Under the pieces are notes generated by a model. The model was not told the DNA's origin and ran no database searches. It was given only the letters and a program-made list of their open reading frames with translations. From positions 1 through 64,000 of the forward strand of contig NZ_SEWZ01000004.1 in assembly GCF_004307425.1 (NCBI RefSeq): a stretch of 64,000 nt of DNA, written 5' to 3'. The position numbers were made by a program, and so were the translations under genes. Below are positions 8,342 to 17,065 of the stretch, piece by piece; position 1 is the stretch's first letter; each line of letters starts with the position of its first letter. The DNA is from Aquirufa antheringensis. GTDB lineage: Bacteria > Bacteroidota > Bacteroidia > Cytophagales > Spirosomataceae.

Positions 8342-10803
8342 TGTTGAGGTTTTGCTAGTAAGTTAGCTAGTAAACGGTAGGCGCCTGGAACGCCAGCCGG
8401 TAATTCCCGGAAGAAAACCAATCCGGTATAAATGAATTGCCCTTTTCCATATTTCGCCACAGCGATGTTTCCCTTGTTTTCTGCTTCATTCGGATCGGTA
8501 AACCCGAGAGGAAATTCGAAATGTGGATCATTGGTCTCCGCTGTATAAACACTGCGTTCTTGGATCCAATCTTGGAAATCTGTTTCGCTGATTTTGTTTG
8601 GGCTGTTGAGGAGCGTATGCGACGGCAAAAGGAATGCGGGTTTCGCTTCTTCTTTTGTAATCCGGTTACGTGAAACCAGCAAGGGATAAGGCGACATACT
8701 CGACTTCATAGGCCCTAAGAAACTGGCCGTATTGTATTGAACGACATAATTGCCGCCATTCTCGATGTATTTCATGATCTCAGGATAAGCGTTTTCCCAA
8801 TAGTCATTGGTATTGTAAGCACGCACACCGGTAAGCACCGCATCGTATTTCTGCAGATTCGCTGCCGTTAAGTCTTTCTCGCCTAAGAAGTCGACCTCGT
8901 ATCCCATCTGCTTTAATGCCTCTGGGACCTTATCGCCAGCGCCTTTGATGTAGCCTAAGCGATTACCTTTTTTCGCGAAGTCGATGTGCAATAAGCTCAA
9001 GTTCACTGGTGTAAAATAGCGTTGGGTCGGAATGTGTGGGTATTCAATGGTTTGCAAGTCGAGTGAATCGATCCAGTTTTCGCTCCCAGCGTAAATATGT
9101 AATTGGAGGTTGCTGGTTATTTTTCCGTCAGGTACGACTGCCTCGTTGAAAGAGACAGGCCATTCCCGCTTCTCCCCTGCTTTCATTCCGTCTTTTAATG
9201 TGATGTTTGCCAAAACCGATGCTCCCGACTTCACCTCCATTCGGCCAGGCTTTAAAGCGGCTAATGCCGTGATGGATAGTTGAATCGTTTTTGTTGTCTT
9301 GCTGCCTTTAGGTAATAATACCACGTTAGAACTTAAGCGAAAGACCGTTTTAGGAGTCACTGAGATAGGCTGCAAGATTTCTCCTTTTACCGGGTCGATG
9401 ATCAATTCTTGTACCGGTTTCTCTAGGGAAAATACTTCCCCTTGAATCAGAAAAGTGGCTTTAGCCGTATAGGCAGGATCTACTTTCGCCTGACCGATTT
9501 TTTGCTGGTCACTGACATTAAAATGTCCTGTAGCTTTCGCTTCTTGTATCCAATAAGGTTGTGTGATAGGCGCGGAGGCCGTTATTACGCGATGGAAAGG
9601 ATACTTTTTATAGGGTTCTAAGGTTCCATGGATGGTCGAATCCATTCCTGCGAAAGAAATCTGCACCTTTTCTACCTGTATAGGTGCGCGAACGATAAAC
9701 TCCGTCTTAATCGGCAGTTTTTCGCCAACTGCAACAATGCCTTGAGAAGTTGTGGCTCCGAGGTAAATCCCGGCGGCATTCACTACCCAGGTATTGATTT
9801 CATTTAATTTCTTCTCGGTCCATGGGCTTTTAGGTAGCGCTTGGATGGATTTTTTTAAGTTGATCAGAGCCGAAATGCTCTCGTAAGGTTTCGCTGGGTT
9901 ATACGCTTTGATGATGGGAGTGATAAGCGCATCGATGTTCGAATTCACGCGATTCCACGAGGCGTCTACCCCATCCCACAAGAATTCTTTGGGAGCCTCA
10001 CCGCCTAAAGTGGCGAAGTATTCCGTGCTTCTTCCGCGGTCCACAGCAAAGCCAAAACCTTGGGATTTATGCTGGCTACGGCTGTAGGCGGCTAGTTCTC
10101 CGGTGCTTTGGCCTAAAAAGGGCAGATAATCGCCAATGTTTACTTTGAACTGAGAGTCAGAAATAGTCGAATTTCCCGTCGAACCCGGGAAACGGAATGT
10201 GTTCCACAATAAGCGTTTCGCCTGCCACACGTCCACTCCCTTTTTCAATTGTTCTGGGAACATCTTGGGATCTGCGGCTGCTTTATAGGCTTCAATGGCC
10301 AGTGCCGCGGAGGCAGAATGATGCCCGTGTCCAGCCCGTGCATCCGGTGGAAAGCGCGTGAAAATGATATCAGGACGTGTTTTTCGAATCACCCAGACTA
10401 AGTCCGATAGAATCAGTTGCCTGTCCCAAAACACCAAAGCTTCCTCCGTCGACTTCGAAAAGCCAAAGTCAAACGCACGCGAAAAATATTGATTCGCCCC
10501 GTCAATTCTCCTAGCGGCTAACAATTCTTGTGTTCGGATTAATCCTAAAGGAACACCTTGCTCGTCGCCGATGAGATTTTGGCCGCCGTCTCCCCTTGTA
10601 CAGGCAAAATAGCTCGTCTCCCAATGTTGTTGCTGGGCGAACCACGTCAACATATGCGTACTTTCATCGTCCGGATGTGCTGCCACATGCAACACAGAGC
10701 CAAGCACCCGTAATTTCTGCAAATCTTCTCCTAATTGGGCAGAGGTGCGTTGTTGTGCAAATGCAGGAAGTGATAGCAAGGCAAAAAGAATGATTCTTTT
10801 CAT
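8338..10803 (-). CDS. PIG-L family deacetylase with C-terminal ThuA-like domain
   Basis: An 821-residue exported protein (signal peptide to about residue 17). Residues 35-280 form a PIG-L/LmbE zinc N-deacetylase with the metal-binding AHPDDE (H43, D45, D46) and a second ligand in GHGHHSAS. A beta-rich middle follows, then a C-terminal (about 600-815) class-I-amidotransferase-like module (LTGVRAYN, GGNYVVQYNT) typical of ThuA-type folds. PIG-L enzymes remove acetyl groups from GlcNAc-type conjugates. The start at 10803 shares one base with the upstream stop (TAATG) and puts the signal peptide at the N-terminus; an ATG at 10827 would bury it. Confidence 0.88.
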   Translation of the reverse strand: MKRIILFALLSLPAFAQQRTSAQLGEDLQKLRVLGSVLHVAAHPDDESTHMLTWFAQQQHWETSYFACTRGDGGQNLIGDEQGVPLGLIRTQELLAARRIDGANQYFSRAFDFGFSKSTEEALVFWDRQLILSDLVWVIRKTRPDIIFTRFPPDARAGHGHHSASAALAIEAYKAAADPKMFPEQLKKGVDVWQAKRLLWNTFRFPGSTGNSTISDSQFKVNIGDYLPFLGQSTGELAAYSRSQHKSQGFGFAVDRGRSTEYFATLGGEAPKEFLWDGVDASWNRVNSNIDALITPIIKAYNPAKPYESISALINLKKSIQALPKSPWTEKKLNEINTWVVNAAGIYLGATTSQGIVAVGEKLPIKTEFIVRAPIQVEKVQISFAGMDSTIHGTLEPYKKYPFHRVITASAPITQPYWIQEAKATGHFNVSDQQKIGQAKVDPAYTAKATFLIQGEVFSLEKPVQELIIDPVKGEILQPISVTPKTVFRLSSNVVLLPKGSKTTKTIQLSITALAALKPGRMEVKSGASVLANITLKDGMKAGEKREWPVSFNEAVVPDGKITSNLQLHIYAGSENWIDSLDLQTIEYPHIPTQRYFTPVNLSLLHIDFAKKGNRLGYIKGAGDKVPEALKQMGYEVDFLGEKDLTAANLQKYDAVLTGVRAYNTNDYWENAYPEIMKYIENGGNYVVQYNTASFLGPMKSSMSPYPLLVSRNRITKEEAKPAFLLPSHTLLNSPNKISETDFQDWIQERSVYTAETNDPHFEFPLGFTDPNEAENKGNIAVAKYGKGQFIYTGLVFFRELPAGVPGAYRLLANLLAKPQQ

Positions 10804-12167
10804 TAGTTCAGCATGTTTCGGTTCCATGGACCACGGTAATTTCTCGCTAACAGAGCGGTAGCTTCTGGATCATTTAACACGGTTTTTGTACCAGGATCGT
10901 AAGAAAGTGGTCGTCCTAGTTTCATCGAAAGATTCGCAATGATACAGGATGCCGTAGAAATATGTCCTTCAGCGATGTCTGCAATGGGTTTTGAACCTTT
11001 ATCGATCGCGGCTAAGAAATCGAGCATGTGGCCACGCGTAGCTGGTGCCGCATTTAATTCAATGCGATCCTCTTTTAGATCCTCCGGATATTTTTCTTTT
11101 TCATACACCACTTCACCGTGCAACTTCTCGCTTTTCGGATCCGTAGGCGTGAAATCGTATTTCATGGTGCTCATTCGCAGGGTTCCTTTTTCTCCATAAA
11201 TGGTTAAGCCCCATGGATATTCCGGGTCTGGAGCTGTTCCCCAAGTTCTATGTTGCCAAACACAGTTCAATCCATTGTATTCAAAAACGGCTGTTTGTGT
11301 GTCAGGGATGTTCGATTTGCCCTCTTTTTGGACATAAATACCACCTTCTGAACTCACGCGGTTAGGCCAACCTAAATCGAGTAACCAGCGCGCTGTATCA
11401 AACATGTGGATGCACATATCGCCCATAATTCCATTGCCATACTCCTCGAAAGTTCTCCACCACCGCGTGTGTGGTAAACCATCATAAGGACGCAAAGGCG
11501 CTGGTCCGGTCCACATTTCGTAATCAAAATAGTCTGGAACGGCCTGGACTGGCGGATTACCATTATTGCGCATGTGGTAATAGCAATACATTTCTACGTG
11601 CGCCACTTTGCCTAATAATCCTTTGTCGATGATTTCTTTTTTCGCTTGAATCAGGTGTGGTGTACTTTTTCTTTGTGTACCCACTTGAACCGTTTTGCCG
11701 TATTTTCTGGCGGCAGCGACCATCGCCTCGCCTTCCAGCACATCGACTGAAATAGGCTTCTGCACATAGACGTGTGCCCCGGCCTTCACGGCATCGATCA
11801 TCTGTAATGCGTGCCAATGATCTGGACTTCCTACAAGGGCGATGTCTAGTTCATTTTCCTTCAATAATTGGCGGTAATCCCCGTATAACTTAGGCGTTTT
11901 GCGTGATTTTTGACGGGCTGCTACAAGCTTACCAGCTTCTGTTAACATATTTCGATCCGGATCACACAAGGCTACCACTTCTACAGGAACGACCTGCATC
12001 AGACGGAATAAATCACTCTTTCCATACCAGCCAGTGCCTATAAGAGCCACTCGGTAAGGACGTGCGGGATTCACTAAATCTAATCCATAAGCGCCAAAAG
12101 TAGACAAAGCCAAAGCAGCCGATGCCCCTTTCATAAAATGTCTGCGGTTAATGTTAAAGTTTTTCAT
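10803..12167 (-). CDS. Gfo/Idh/MocA family oxidoreductase (Tat-exported)
   Basis: A 454-residue NAD(P)-dependent oxidoreductase. It has a twin-arginine leader (RRHFMKGASAALALS), a Rossmann fold (ALIGTGWYGKSDL), the sugar-oxidoreductase E/K-P element VQKPISVD, and a C-terminal alpha/beta substrate domain. Family members oxidise or epimerise sugars and inositols; exported versions with Tat leaders are common in Bacteroidota carbohydrate loci. It is the second gene of the GH30 operon: its ATG overlaps the GH30 TGA by four bases and its TAA shares a base with the PIG-L start. A relative lies at 53027-54379. Confidence 0.9.
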   Translation of the reverse strand: MKNFNINRRHFMKGASAALALSTFGAYGLDLVNPARPYRVALIGTGWYGKSDLFRLMQVVPVEVVALCDPDRNMLTEAGKLVAARQKSRKTPKLYGDYRQLLKENELDIALVGSPDHWHALQMIDAVKAGAHVYVQKPISVDVLEGEAMVAAARKYGKTVQVGTQRKSTPHLIQAKKEIIDKGLLGKVAHVEMYCYYHMRNNGNPPVQAVPDYFDYEMWTGPAPLRPYDGLPHTRWWRTFEEYGNGIMGDMCIHMFDTARWLLDLGWPNRVSSEGGIYVQKEGKSNIPDTQTAVFEYNGLNCVWQHRTWGTAPDPEYPWGLTIYGEKGTLRMSTMKYDFTPTDPKSEKLHGEVVYEKEKYPEDLKEDRIELNAAPATRGHMLDFLAAIDKGSKPIADIAEGHISTASCIIANLSMKLGRPLSYDPGTKTVLNDPEATALLARNYRGPWNRNMLN

Positions 12168-13471
12168 AGGATGATTGTTAAGACTGATTCAGCCGGTATT
12201 TCTAGGTTTAGTTTTTCAATGCTCAGATTCTTTTTACGGCCCTCGTTTTGGACTAATAACACTGTTTTTCCATCTGGCCGTTTAAATGCCGCCGCCTGAA
12301 TTCCTTCCGGCACATCGATTCCTAAGCGTATGGAGCCAGCTGGAACAAATCGCGCTGCTTGCATAACAATATAATACGATTGATTTCGAATAATATCCTG
12401 ACCTGAGATGGTTAGCGCACCTAAGCATTCAGTGCAACCGCCAGGTGTATGTGGCCCATAGCTAGGATCATTCGCTAAATTCCATTCAATGGCCGTTTTC
12501 GCATGATTATTCACCGCACCTAAGATGACATTCTTAACGTGCCACATGAAATCACCTGTAAAATCCCCTTTGTATCCCGTCCATTGCTCGGTAAAATAGA
12601 GGTCTTTATCCGGATGCGCCGCTTTCACTTTGCTCAAGGCTGAGATATCCCCATTGTACAAGTGGAAAGCTGAACCACTCACATATTGTTTTGCATCCGC
12701 ATTATTTAAAAGATCTATGGCGTACTCTGGATGATCGCAATTGTGATCGTATACGATGATTTTGGTCGTGATTTTTCGCTTTTTGAATACAGGACCCAAG
12801 GCTGTTTTGATAAAATTCGCCTGCATCTGCGAGCTCATGTACATGCTGGGGTTGTTTCCTGGGTGTAAGGGCTCGTTTTGGGGCGTTAATGCCCAGATAG
12901 GAATTCCCTCTTTCTCCATCGCTTGAATGTAGTTTGCGAGGTAATTCGCATAGGTTATATAGTGTTTTTCCAAAAGAGATCCACCTTTACTCTCCCCATT
13001 ATCTTTCATCCAGGTGGGTGGAGACCAAGGTGTGGCCATCAATTTTATCGCGGGATTAATGGCAATTATTTGTTGTAAAACGGGAATCAAATCGGCTTTT
13101 GAGGGTTCTAAGCTGAATTTTTTAGGCTTGTCTTCGTAGGAAAATACGGTTGCATCAAGATCGGTTGCACCCACACCTATTCTTAGAACGGAGATTCCAT
13201 TGGGTCCAAATAATTCCTGTAACAAAGCCGCTTTTTTGGTGGGTTCTAATTGCTGAATTAATTGAGCGCTACCGCCGGTTAAGGTAAATCCGAATCCATC
13301 GATGCTTTGAAAGGTCTGTTCTGGGTGTACCGTAATCTTCGCTCCGCTGAAATCAGAATAGAGATTTTCGGTCTTTTGAAAAAAGGATTTCTGTTTAGGT
13401 TGACTTAGGTACAACTCCGCTTGGGAAAAACAGAAAAGAGGCAAGCTTAGCAGCAGCACTAGTTTTTTCAT
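12164..13471 (-). CDS. Glycoside hydrolase family 30 (glucosylceramidase-like)
   Basis: A 435-residue secreted (beta/alpha)8 hydrolase with a signal peptide MKKLVLLLSLPLFCFSQ. The GH30 signature is clear: QSIDGFGFTLTGGSA, LRIGVGATD, TPWSPPTWMK, acid/base Glu200 in TPQNEP, and nucleophile Glu295 in YFTEQW. The family cleaves beta-glucosides, including glucosylceramide, beta-1,6-glucans and beta-xylosides; the subfamily is not certain. I prefer ATG 13471 (signal peptide, preceded by the promoter-like TACCTTTA near 13489) over ATG 13486. It leads the four-gene operon; the terminator at 13507-13541 separates it from sulP. Confidence 0.9.
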   Translation of the reverse strand: MKKLVLLLSLPLFCFSQAELYLSQPKQKSFFQKTENLYSDFSGAKITVHPEQTFQSIDGFGFTLTGGSAQLIQQLEPTKKAALLQELFGPNGISVLRIGVGATDLDATVFSYEDKPKKFSLEPSKADLIPVLQQIIAINPAIKLMATPWSPPTWMKDNGESKGGSLLEKHYITYANYLANYIQAMEKEGIPIWALTPQNEPLHPGNNPSMYMSSQMQANFIKTALGPVFKKRKITTKIIVYDHNCDHPEYAIDLLNNADAKQYVSGSAFHLYNGDISALSKVKAAHPDKDLYFTEQWTGYKGDFTGDFMWHVKNVILGAVNNHAKTAIEWNLANDPSYGPHTPGGCTECLGALTISGQDIIRNQSYYIVMQAARFVPAGSIRLGIDVPEGIQAAAFKRPDGKTVLLVQNEGRKKNLSIEKLNLEIPAESVLTIIL

Positions 13472-13506
13472 AGGTTTAAATTTCATTAAAGGTATCGATT
13501 ATTTAC

Positions 13507-13541
13507 AAAAAAATAAACCGCCTTTTTGAGGGGCGGTTTAT
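13507..13541 (-). terminator. Rho-independent terminator of the dab-sulP operon
   Basis: Perfect 10-bp stem ATAAACCGCC (13513-13522) / GGCGGTTTAT (13532-13541), nine-base loop, followed on the minus strand by seven T (13513-13507). It lies between the sulP stop and the GH30 start. Confidence 0.9.
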
Positions 13542-13548
13542 AGTTGTC

Positions 13549-13616
13549 CAAAGACCAAAGTTCAAAGTCCAAAGTCTGATTTGGGAAATTGCTCCGGACT
13601 AAATCCCTCCGGACTA
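13549..13616. repeat. Heptamer array CAAAGTC plus a 10-bp direct repeat at the sulP stop
   Basis: 13549-13576 holds four 7-mers (CAAAGAC, CAAAGTT, CAAAGTC, CAAAGTC). Further on, CTCCGGACTA occurs at 13592-13601 and again at 13607-13616; the second copy contains the sulP TAG stop (minus strand, 13614-13616). Confidence 0.75.
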
Positions 13617-15191
13617 TTTCTTCCGTTTCATCGCGGCGGCCTTATGACCTGAGAGCGATTTGTGTGAATCTAACCCTATAAGAGTCACAGATCCACCACC
13701 ACGTTCATAATCGTGTTTAAAGTGTTCGAAATTTTCCATGACGGAGTGATCGACAAGATGCGTTTTGGAAAGGTCAATTGTTACATGGAATCCAGATGGA
13801 ATGGCTTCTAGTTTACGTTTGATTCCCAAGTAATTTGTGAATACCGCAGCATCAGAAATCTCGACAAGGTAGGCGTCATCCGTGAATGAAACCTCCGTAG
13901 GTGCGCTGAATATGGCTTTTAATGGCTTGCCGTTAAATAAATTGACTAAGATTTCGGTCAAAATACCGGCTCCAATTCCCACCAATAAATCTACCCCCAA
14001 AGTGAAAAAGATCGTCACTAGGAAAATCAATAGTTGCTCTTTTCCTTTTTCAAGTGTGTGGATGAATTCTTTAGGGTGGGTTAACTTGATACCCACTGTA
14101 ATTAACATGGCTGCTAATGCTGTATTCGGGATTAACTCAATTAAATGAGCAGCTAATAAGACGAATACTAAAATAAAGAATCCGTGGAAGAAGTTTGCCC
14201 AACGTGTTTTGGCCCCATTCGCGATATTAGCTGATGAACGCGCTACTTCTGAAATCATTGGTAAACCACCTAAAAACGCGACCAATGTATTCCCTATACC
14301 GGTGGCAATCAAATCTTTATTCGCATCTGATTTACGTTTGTAGGGATCTAACATATCCATGGCTTTTACCGTCAAAAGGGATTCCAAAGTACCCACTAGG
14401 GCAAACATAATCACAAACTTGATAAAAGTTCCCGTTTGAGCGAAACCCTCAAACGAGGCGTTGAATTTAATATTATCCACTAAATTACCGATGTGAACAA
14501 GGGCGTATTTGGGCTCTGTTGTTTGGAAATCCATCAATAATTCTGCGGGGATAGCGATTGCTAAAACGACTAAAGGGGCAGGTACTTTTTTAATTAGCGG
14601 GTTCTTGATATACGGCCATCCCATCATAATGATTAAGCTGATCGCACCGATTAAAGTAGCCTTGGGGTCCCAATTCGCAATAAATTCAGGTATGGCTGCG
14701 AATAATTCCAAAGGTTCTTTTCCTTTGGCTAGGATTGGATTCACGTCTAAAAATACTGGAATCTGCTTGCCTATGATGATTAATCCAATCGCTGCTAACA
14801 TACCGTGTACGGCAGAAAGGGGGAAGAAATCCATCAATTTGCCCAGTTTGAATACCCCGAAAAGGATTTGGACTAAACCCGCTATCACCATCGCTCCTAG
14901 GGCTAAATGCCAGCCTTGTTCTCCTCCGCCAAATTCAGCTACAGCTCCCGCCACAATCACAATTAATCCAGCTGCAGGTCCTTTTATGGTTAAACGTGAT
15001 CCACTAAATAAACTGACAACGATACCCCCAATGATGGCGGTAAGTAAACCCATAATCGGAGGGAAATCCGATGCTTTAGCAATCCCTAAACTTAAAGGAA
15101 GCGCTAATAAAAAAACAATAAATCCAGAGGCTGCGTCTGACGCATAGTTCTCTTTTAATCCGGCTAGGCCGTCTTTAGGTATATTCTTCAT
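13614..15191 (-). CDS. SulP family anion permease (bicarbonate/sulfate) with STAS domain
   Basis: A 525-residue transporter. It has about 12 membrane segments in the SLC26/SulP fold (FIVFLLALPLSLGIA, SGSRLTIKGPAAGLIVIVAG, GGLPMISEVARSSANI) and a C-terminal cytoplasmic STAS domain (about 420-520; FHVTIDLSKTHLVDHSVMENF). SulP members such as BicA move bicarbonate with sodium, while others move sulfate. Being third in a dabA-dabB-sulP operon, bicarbonate is the best inference. The start at 15191 is one base after the dabB stop; an upstream in-frame ATG at 15257 would overlap dabB by 65 bases and adds no family sequence. Confidence 0.88.
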   Translation of the reverse strand: MKNIPKDGLAGLKENYASDAASGFIVFLLALPLSLGIAKASDFPPIMGLLTAIIGGIVVSLFSGSRLTIKGPAAGLIVIVAGAVAEFGGGEQGWHLALGAMVIAGLVQILFGVFKLGKLMDFFPLSAVHGMLAAIGLIIIGKQIPVFLDVNPILAKGKEPLELFAAIPEFIANWDPKATLIGAISLIIMMGWPYIKNPLIKKVPAPLVVLAIAIPAELLMDFQTTEPKYALVHIGNLVDNIKFNASFEGFAQTGTFIKFVIMFALVGTLESLLTVKAMDMLDPYKRKSDANKDLIATGIGNTLVAFLGGLPMISEVARSSANIANGAKTRWANFFHGFFILVFVLLAAHLIELIPNTALAAMLITVGIKLTHPKEFIHTLEKGKEQLLIFLVTIFFTLGVDLLVGIGAGILTEILVNLFNGKPLKAIFSAPTEVSFTDDAYLVEISDAAVFTNYLGIKRKLEAIPSGFHVTIDLSKTHLVDHSVMENFEHFKHDYERGGGSVTLIGLDSHKSLSGHKAAAMKRKK

Positions 15192-15192
15192 C

Positions 15193-17058
15193 TTAAAAAT
15201 ATCTGTTTGAAAATGTGGCATGAGTTCTATAATTAGGACCCATAAAAATGCGGGCATAAATACGGATCACGGCTAATCCATCCAGGATAAAGCTAAGTGA
15301 AACGATGCCTGCGAGTAAAAATTGATCTTCGTGAATGTGTGAAAAGATTAAATCCTCTCCTATGAAAGTGGGTGTTATCGGAAATCCGGTAAGCCCTAAA
15401 CACGCTAATAAAAAGATCAGGGCAATTTTAGGATGGTTTTCAGATAAACCTTGGAAACGATTTAAGGTCATTTTGCCTTCTTGTTGGAATAAACGTTGCA
15501 AGCAAAGGTATCCAATAAGCCCAGCTACCATAATTCCACTTAAATAGAGCACTGACTCGAATGAATCAAATTTCTCATTTAATGAAATGGCTAAGGCAAT
15601 CCAGAAATGGTTCATGATTACCAAAATCCAGCTTAAACGAATACTCCTGCGTTGTGTAAAGGATTTAAATACGAGCACTAAGCCAATTCCTGCAAAAAAT
15701 ACGGGTAGCCAGTGCAAGGCAGTTACATTCATTTGGTTTTCGTTGATCAGGTAATAACTGATGCCAAAAGCCGGTACAAAATAGGCCATCAACCGTTTTC
15801 CATTCAAGAAATTCAATTTGTTGCCTGCCCATTTCATTGGATTCCAAAGGTATTGGTACAACATCGAATCTAAATTCCATTCCTTCAAGCAAAGTACGTA
15901 TAAGGTATTGCGCAATTTTATAGGCAATAAGCGCTCAATCGAACTAGACCGTGGCTCGAAGTGGTAGAATTGTTCTCTGATCAAATAGGAAACCACGGAT
16001 GGCGAAACCAATAATTGATAAGTTCGTAGGAACGCATTACCCGCGAAATGGAACAAGGCTAATTTTTCAAACCCAAGCGAAACTTCGATGAAGATCAAAC
16101 CTATTTGCGCAATGGAGGCATAGGCAATCTGACTTTTCACCGATGATTGAACTCGGGCAATTCCCGTAGCCACTAAAGCCGTCAATAGGCCTAATGCTGC
16201 TATTAGTATTCGCACAGACGTCTGATTCTCCCAAAAAGGAAACGTTCTTAGCATCAAAAAGACCCCGATATGCACCGAAAGAGAACCATAAAAAATGGCA
16301 GAAGACGGTGTAGGACCTTCCATTGCACGTGGTAACCAGGACGAAAAAGGCAATTGAGCTGATTTAGCAGTGGCAGACAGTAAAAACATCAGCGATATAA
16401 ATACCCCGATGATACTGTGAGTTTGCAAATGCTCGTGAACCAATTCAGCATTATTCAATTGGAAAAACGTGATGTTTTGGCCCCATAAATGATGACTCGC
16501 CCACATCGCTAAAATAATGCCCACATCCCCAATCCGGTAAATAGAAAATACTTTCACCGCATTCTTCACCGGCAAATAACGTTCGCGGTAGAATGAAATC
16601 AGTAGGAAAGACGAAATTCCTAGAATTTCCCATCCGATGAATAGTGTCTCTAAATTGCCAGAAAGCGTTGTCACACAATAACCCACATAGAAAAAGAGCG
16701 TGGTGTTAAAAAAGCGCTTATACCCCGCTTCGCGGTGTAAATAATAGCGAGAATACAAGGTCACCATAAAGGTTAATATGGCTCCCACAAGCAAATAGAC
16801 TGCTGTTATTTTGTCGAATAGAAAATCAATTTGGAAGACATATTCCTCGTTTTTAAAGAGGATTAGGTCATTGATTTGTATCGTCTTAGCGCCTCTAAAA
16901 AGCCAATAAGCGATGAATCCAGTCGCGAGACTTAATTGAATCGCTAAGGTGCTAAAGGCCGTAACAGAAATGAGTGTCTCGTTCTTTTTGGGTAAAATTA
17001 AACTCACCAAAAAGCCGAAAATAGGCACCCAGATAAATAAATGGAGGGTTAAATTCAT
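15193..17058 (-). CDS. dabB: DabB-like proton-channelling subunit of the DAB inorganic-carbon pump
   Basis: A 621-residue polytopic protein of the NADH-quinone oxidoreductase ND5/Mrp antiporter family. Family motifs include FIGWEILGISSFLLISFYRER (first 20 or so residues of the antiporter core near 145), the conserved Lys/His helices around SATAKSAQLPFSSWLPRAM, and GPTPSSAIFYGS. In DAB systems this subunit is thought to couple ion flux to DabA. It sits seven bases after dabA and one base before sulP on the same strand, with no other complex I genes nearby. This excludes a respiratory role and supports the DabB assignment. Confidence 0.88.
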   Translation of the reverse strand: MNLTLHLFIWVPIFGFLVSLILPKKNETLISVTAFSTLAIQLSLATGFIAYWLFRGAKTIQINDLILFKNEEYVFQIDFLFDKITAVYLLVGAILTFMVTLYSRYYLHREAGYKRFFNTTLFFYVGYCVTTLSGNLETLFIGWEILGISSFLLISFYRERYLPVKNAVKVFSIYRIGDVGIILAMWASHHLWGQNITFFQLNNAELVHEHLQTHSIIGVFISLMFLLSATAKSAQLPFSSWLPRAMEGPTPSSAIFYGSLSVHIGVFLMLRTFPFWENQTSVRILIAALGLLTALVATGIARVQSSVKSQIAYASIAQIGLIFIEVSLGFEKLALFHFAGNAFLRTYQLLVSPSVVSYLIREQFYHFEPRSSSIERLLPIKLRNTLYVLCLKEWNLDSMLYQYLWNPMKWAGNKLNFLNGKRLMAYFVPAFGISYYLINENQMNVTALHWLPVFFAGIGLVLVFKSFTQRRSIRLSWILVIMNHFWIALAISLNEKFDSFESVLYLSGIMVAGLIGYLCLQRLFQQEGKMTLNRFQGLSENHPKIALIFLLACLGLTGFPITPTFIGEDLIFSHIHEDQFLLAGIVSLSFILDGLAVIRIYARIFMGPNYRTHATFSNRYF

Positions 17059-17065
17059 GGTTGGA

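Noticed and set aside
14509-15147. A 212-codon plus-strand ORF inside sulP
   Set aside because: It is antisense to transmembrane-encoding DNA; the repetitive Pro/Ile/Ala content is what complementary reading of membrane helices gives.
15193-17058. Respiratory complex I ND5 or Mrp antiporter subunit
   Set aside because: No other complex I or Mrp genes are adjacent, and it is directly linked to dabA.
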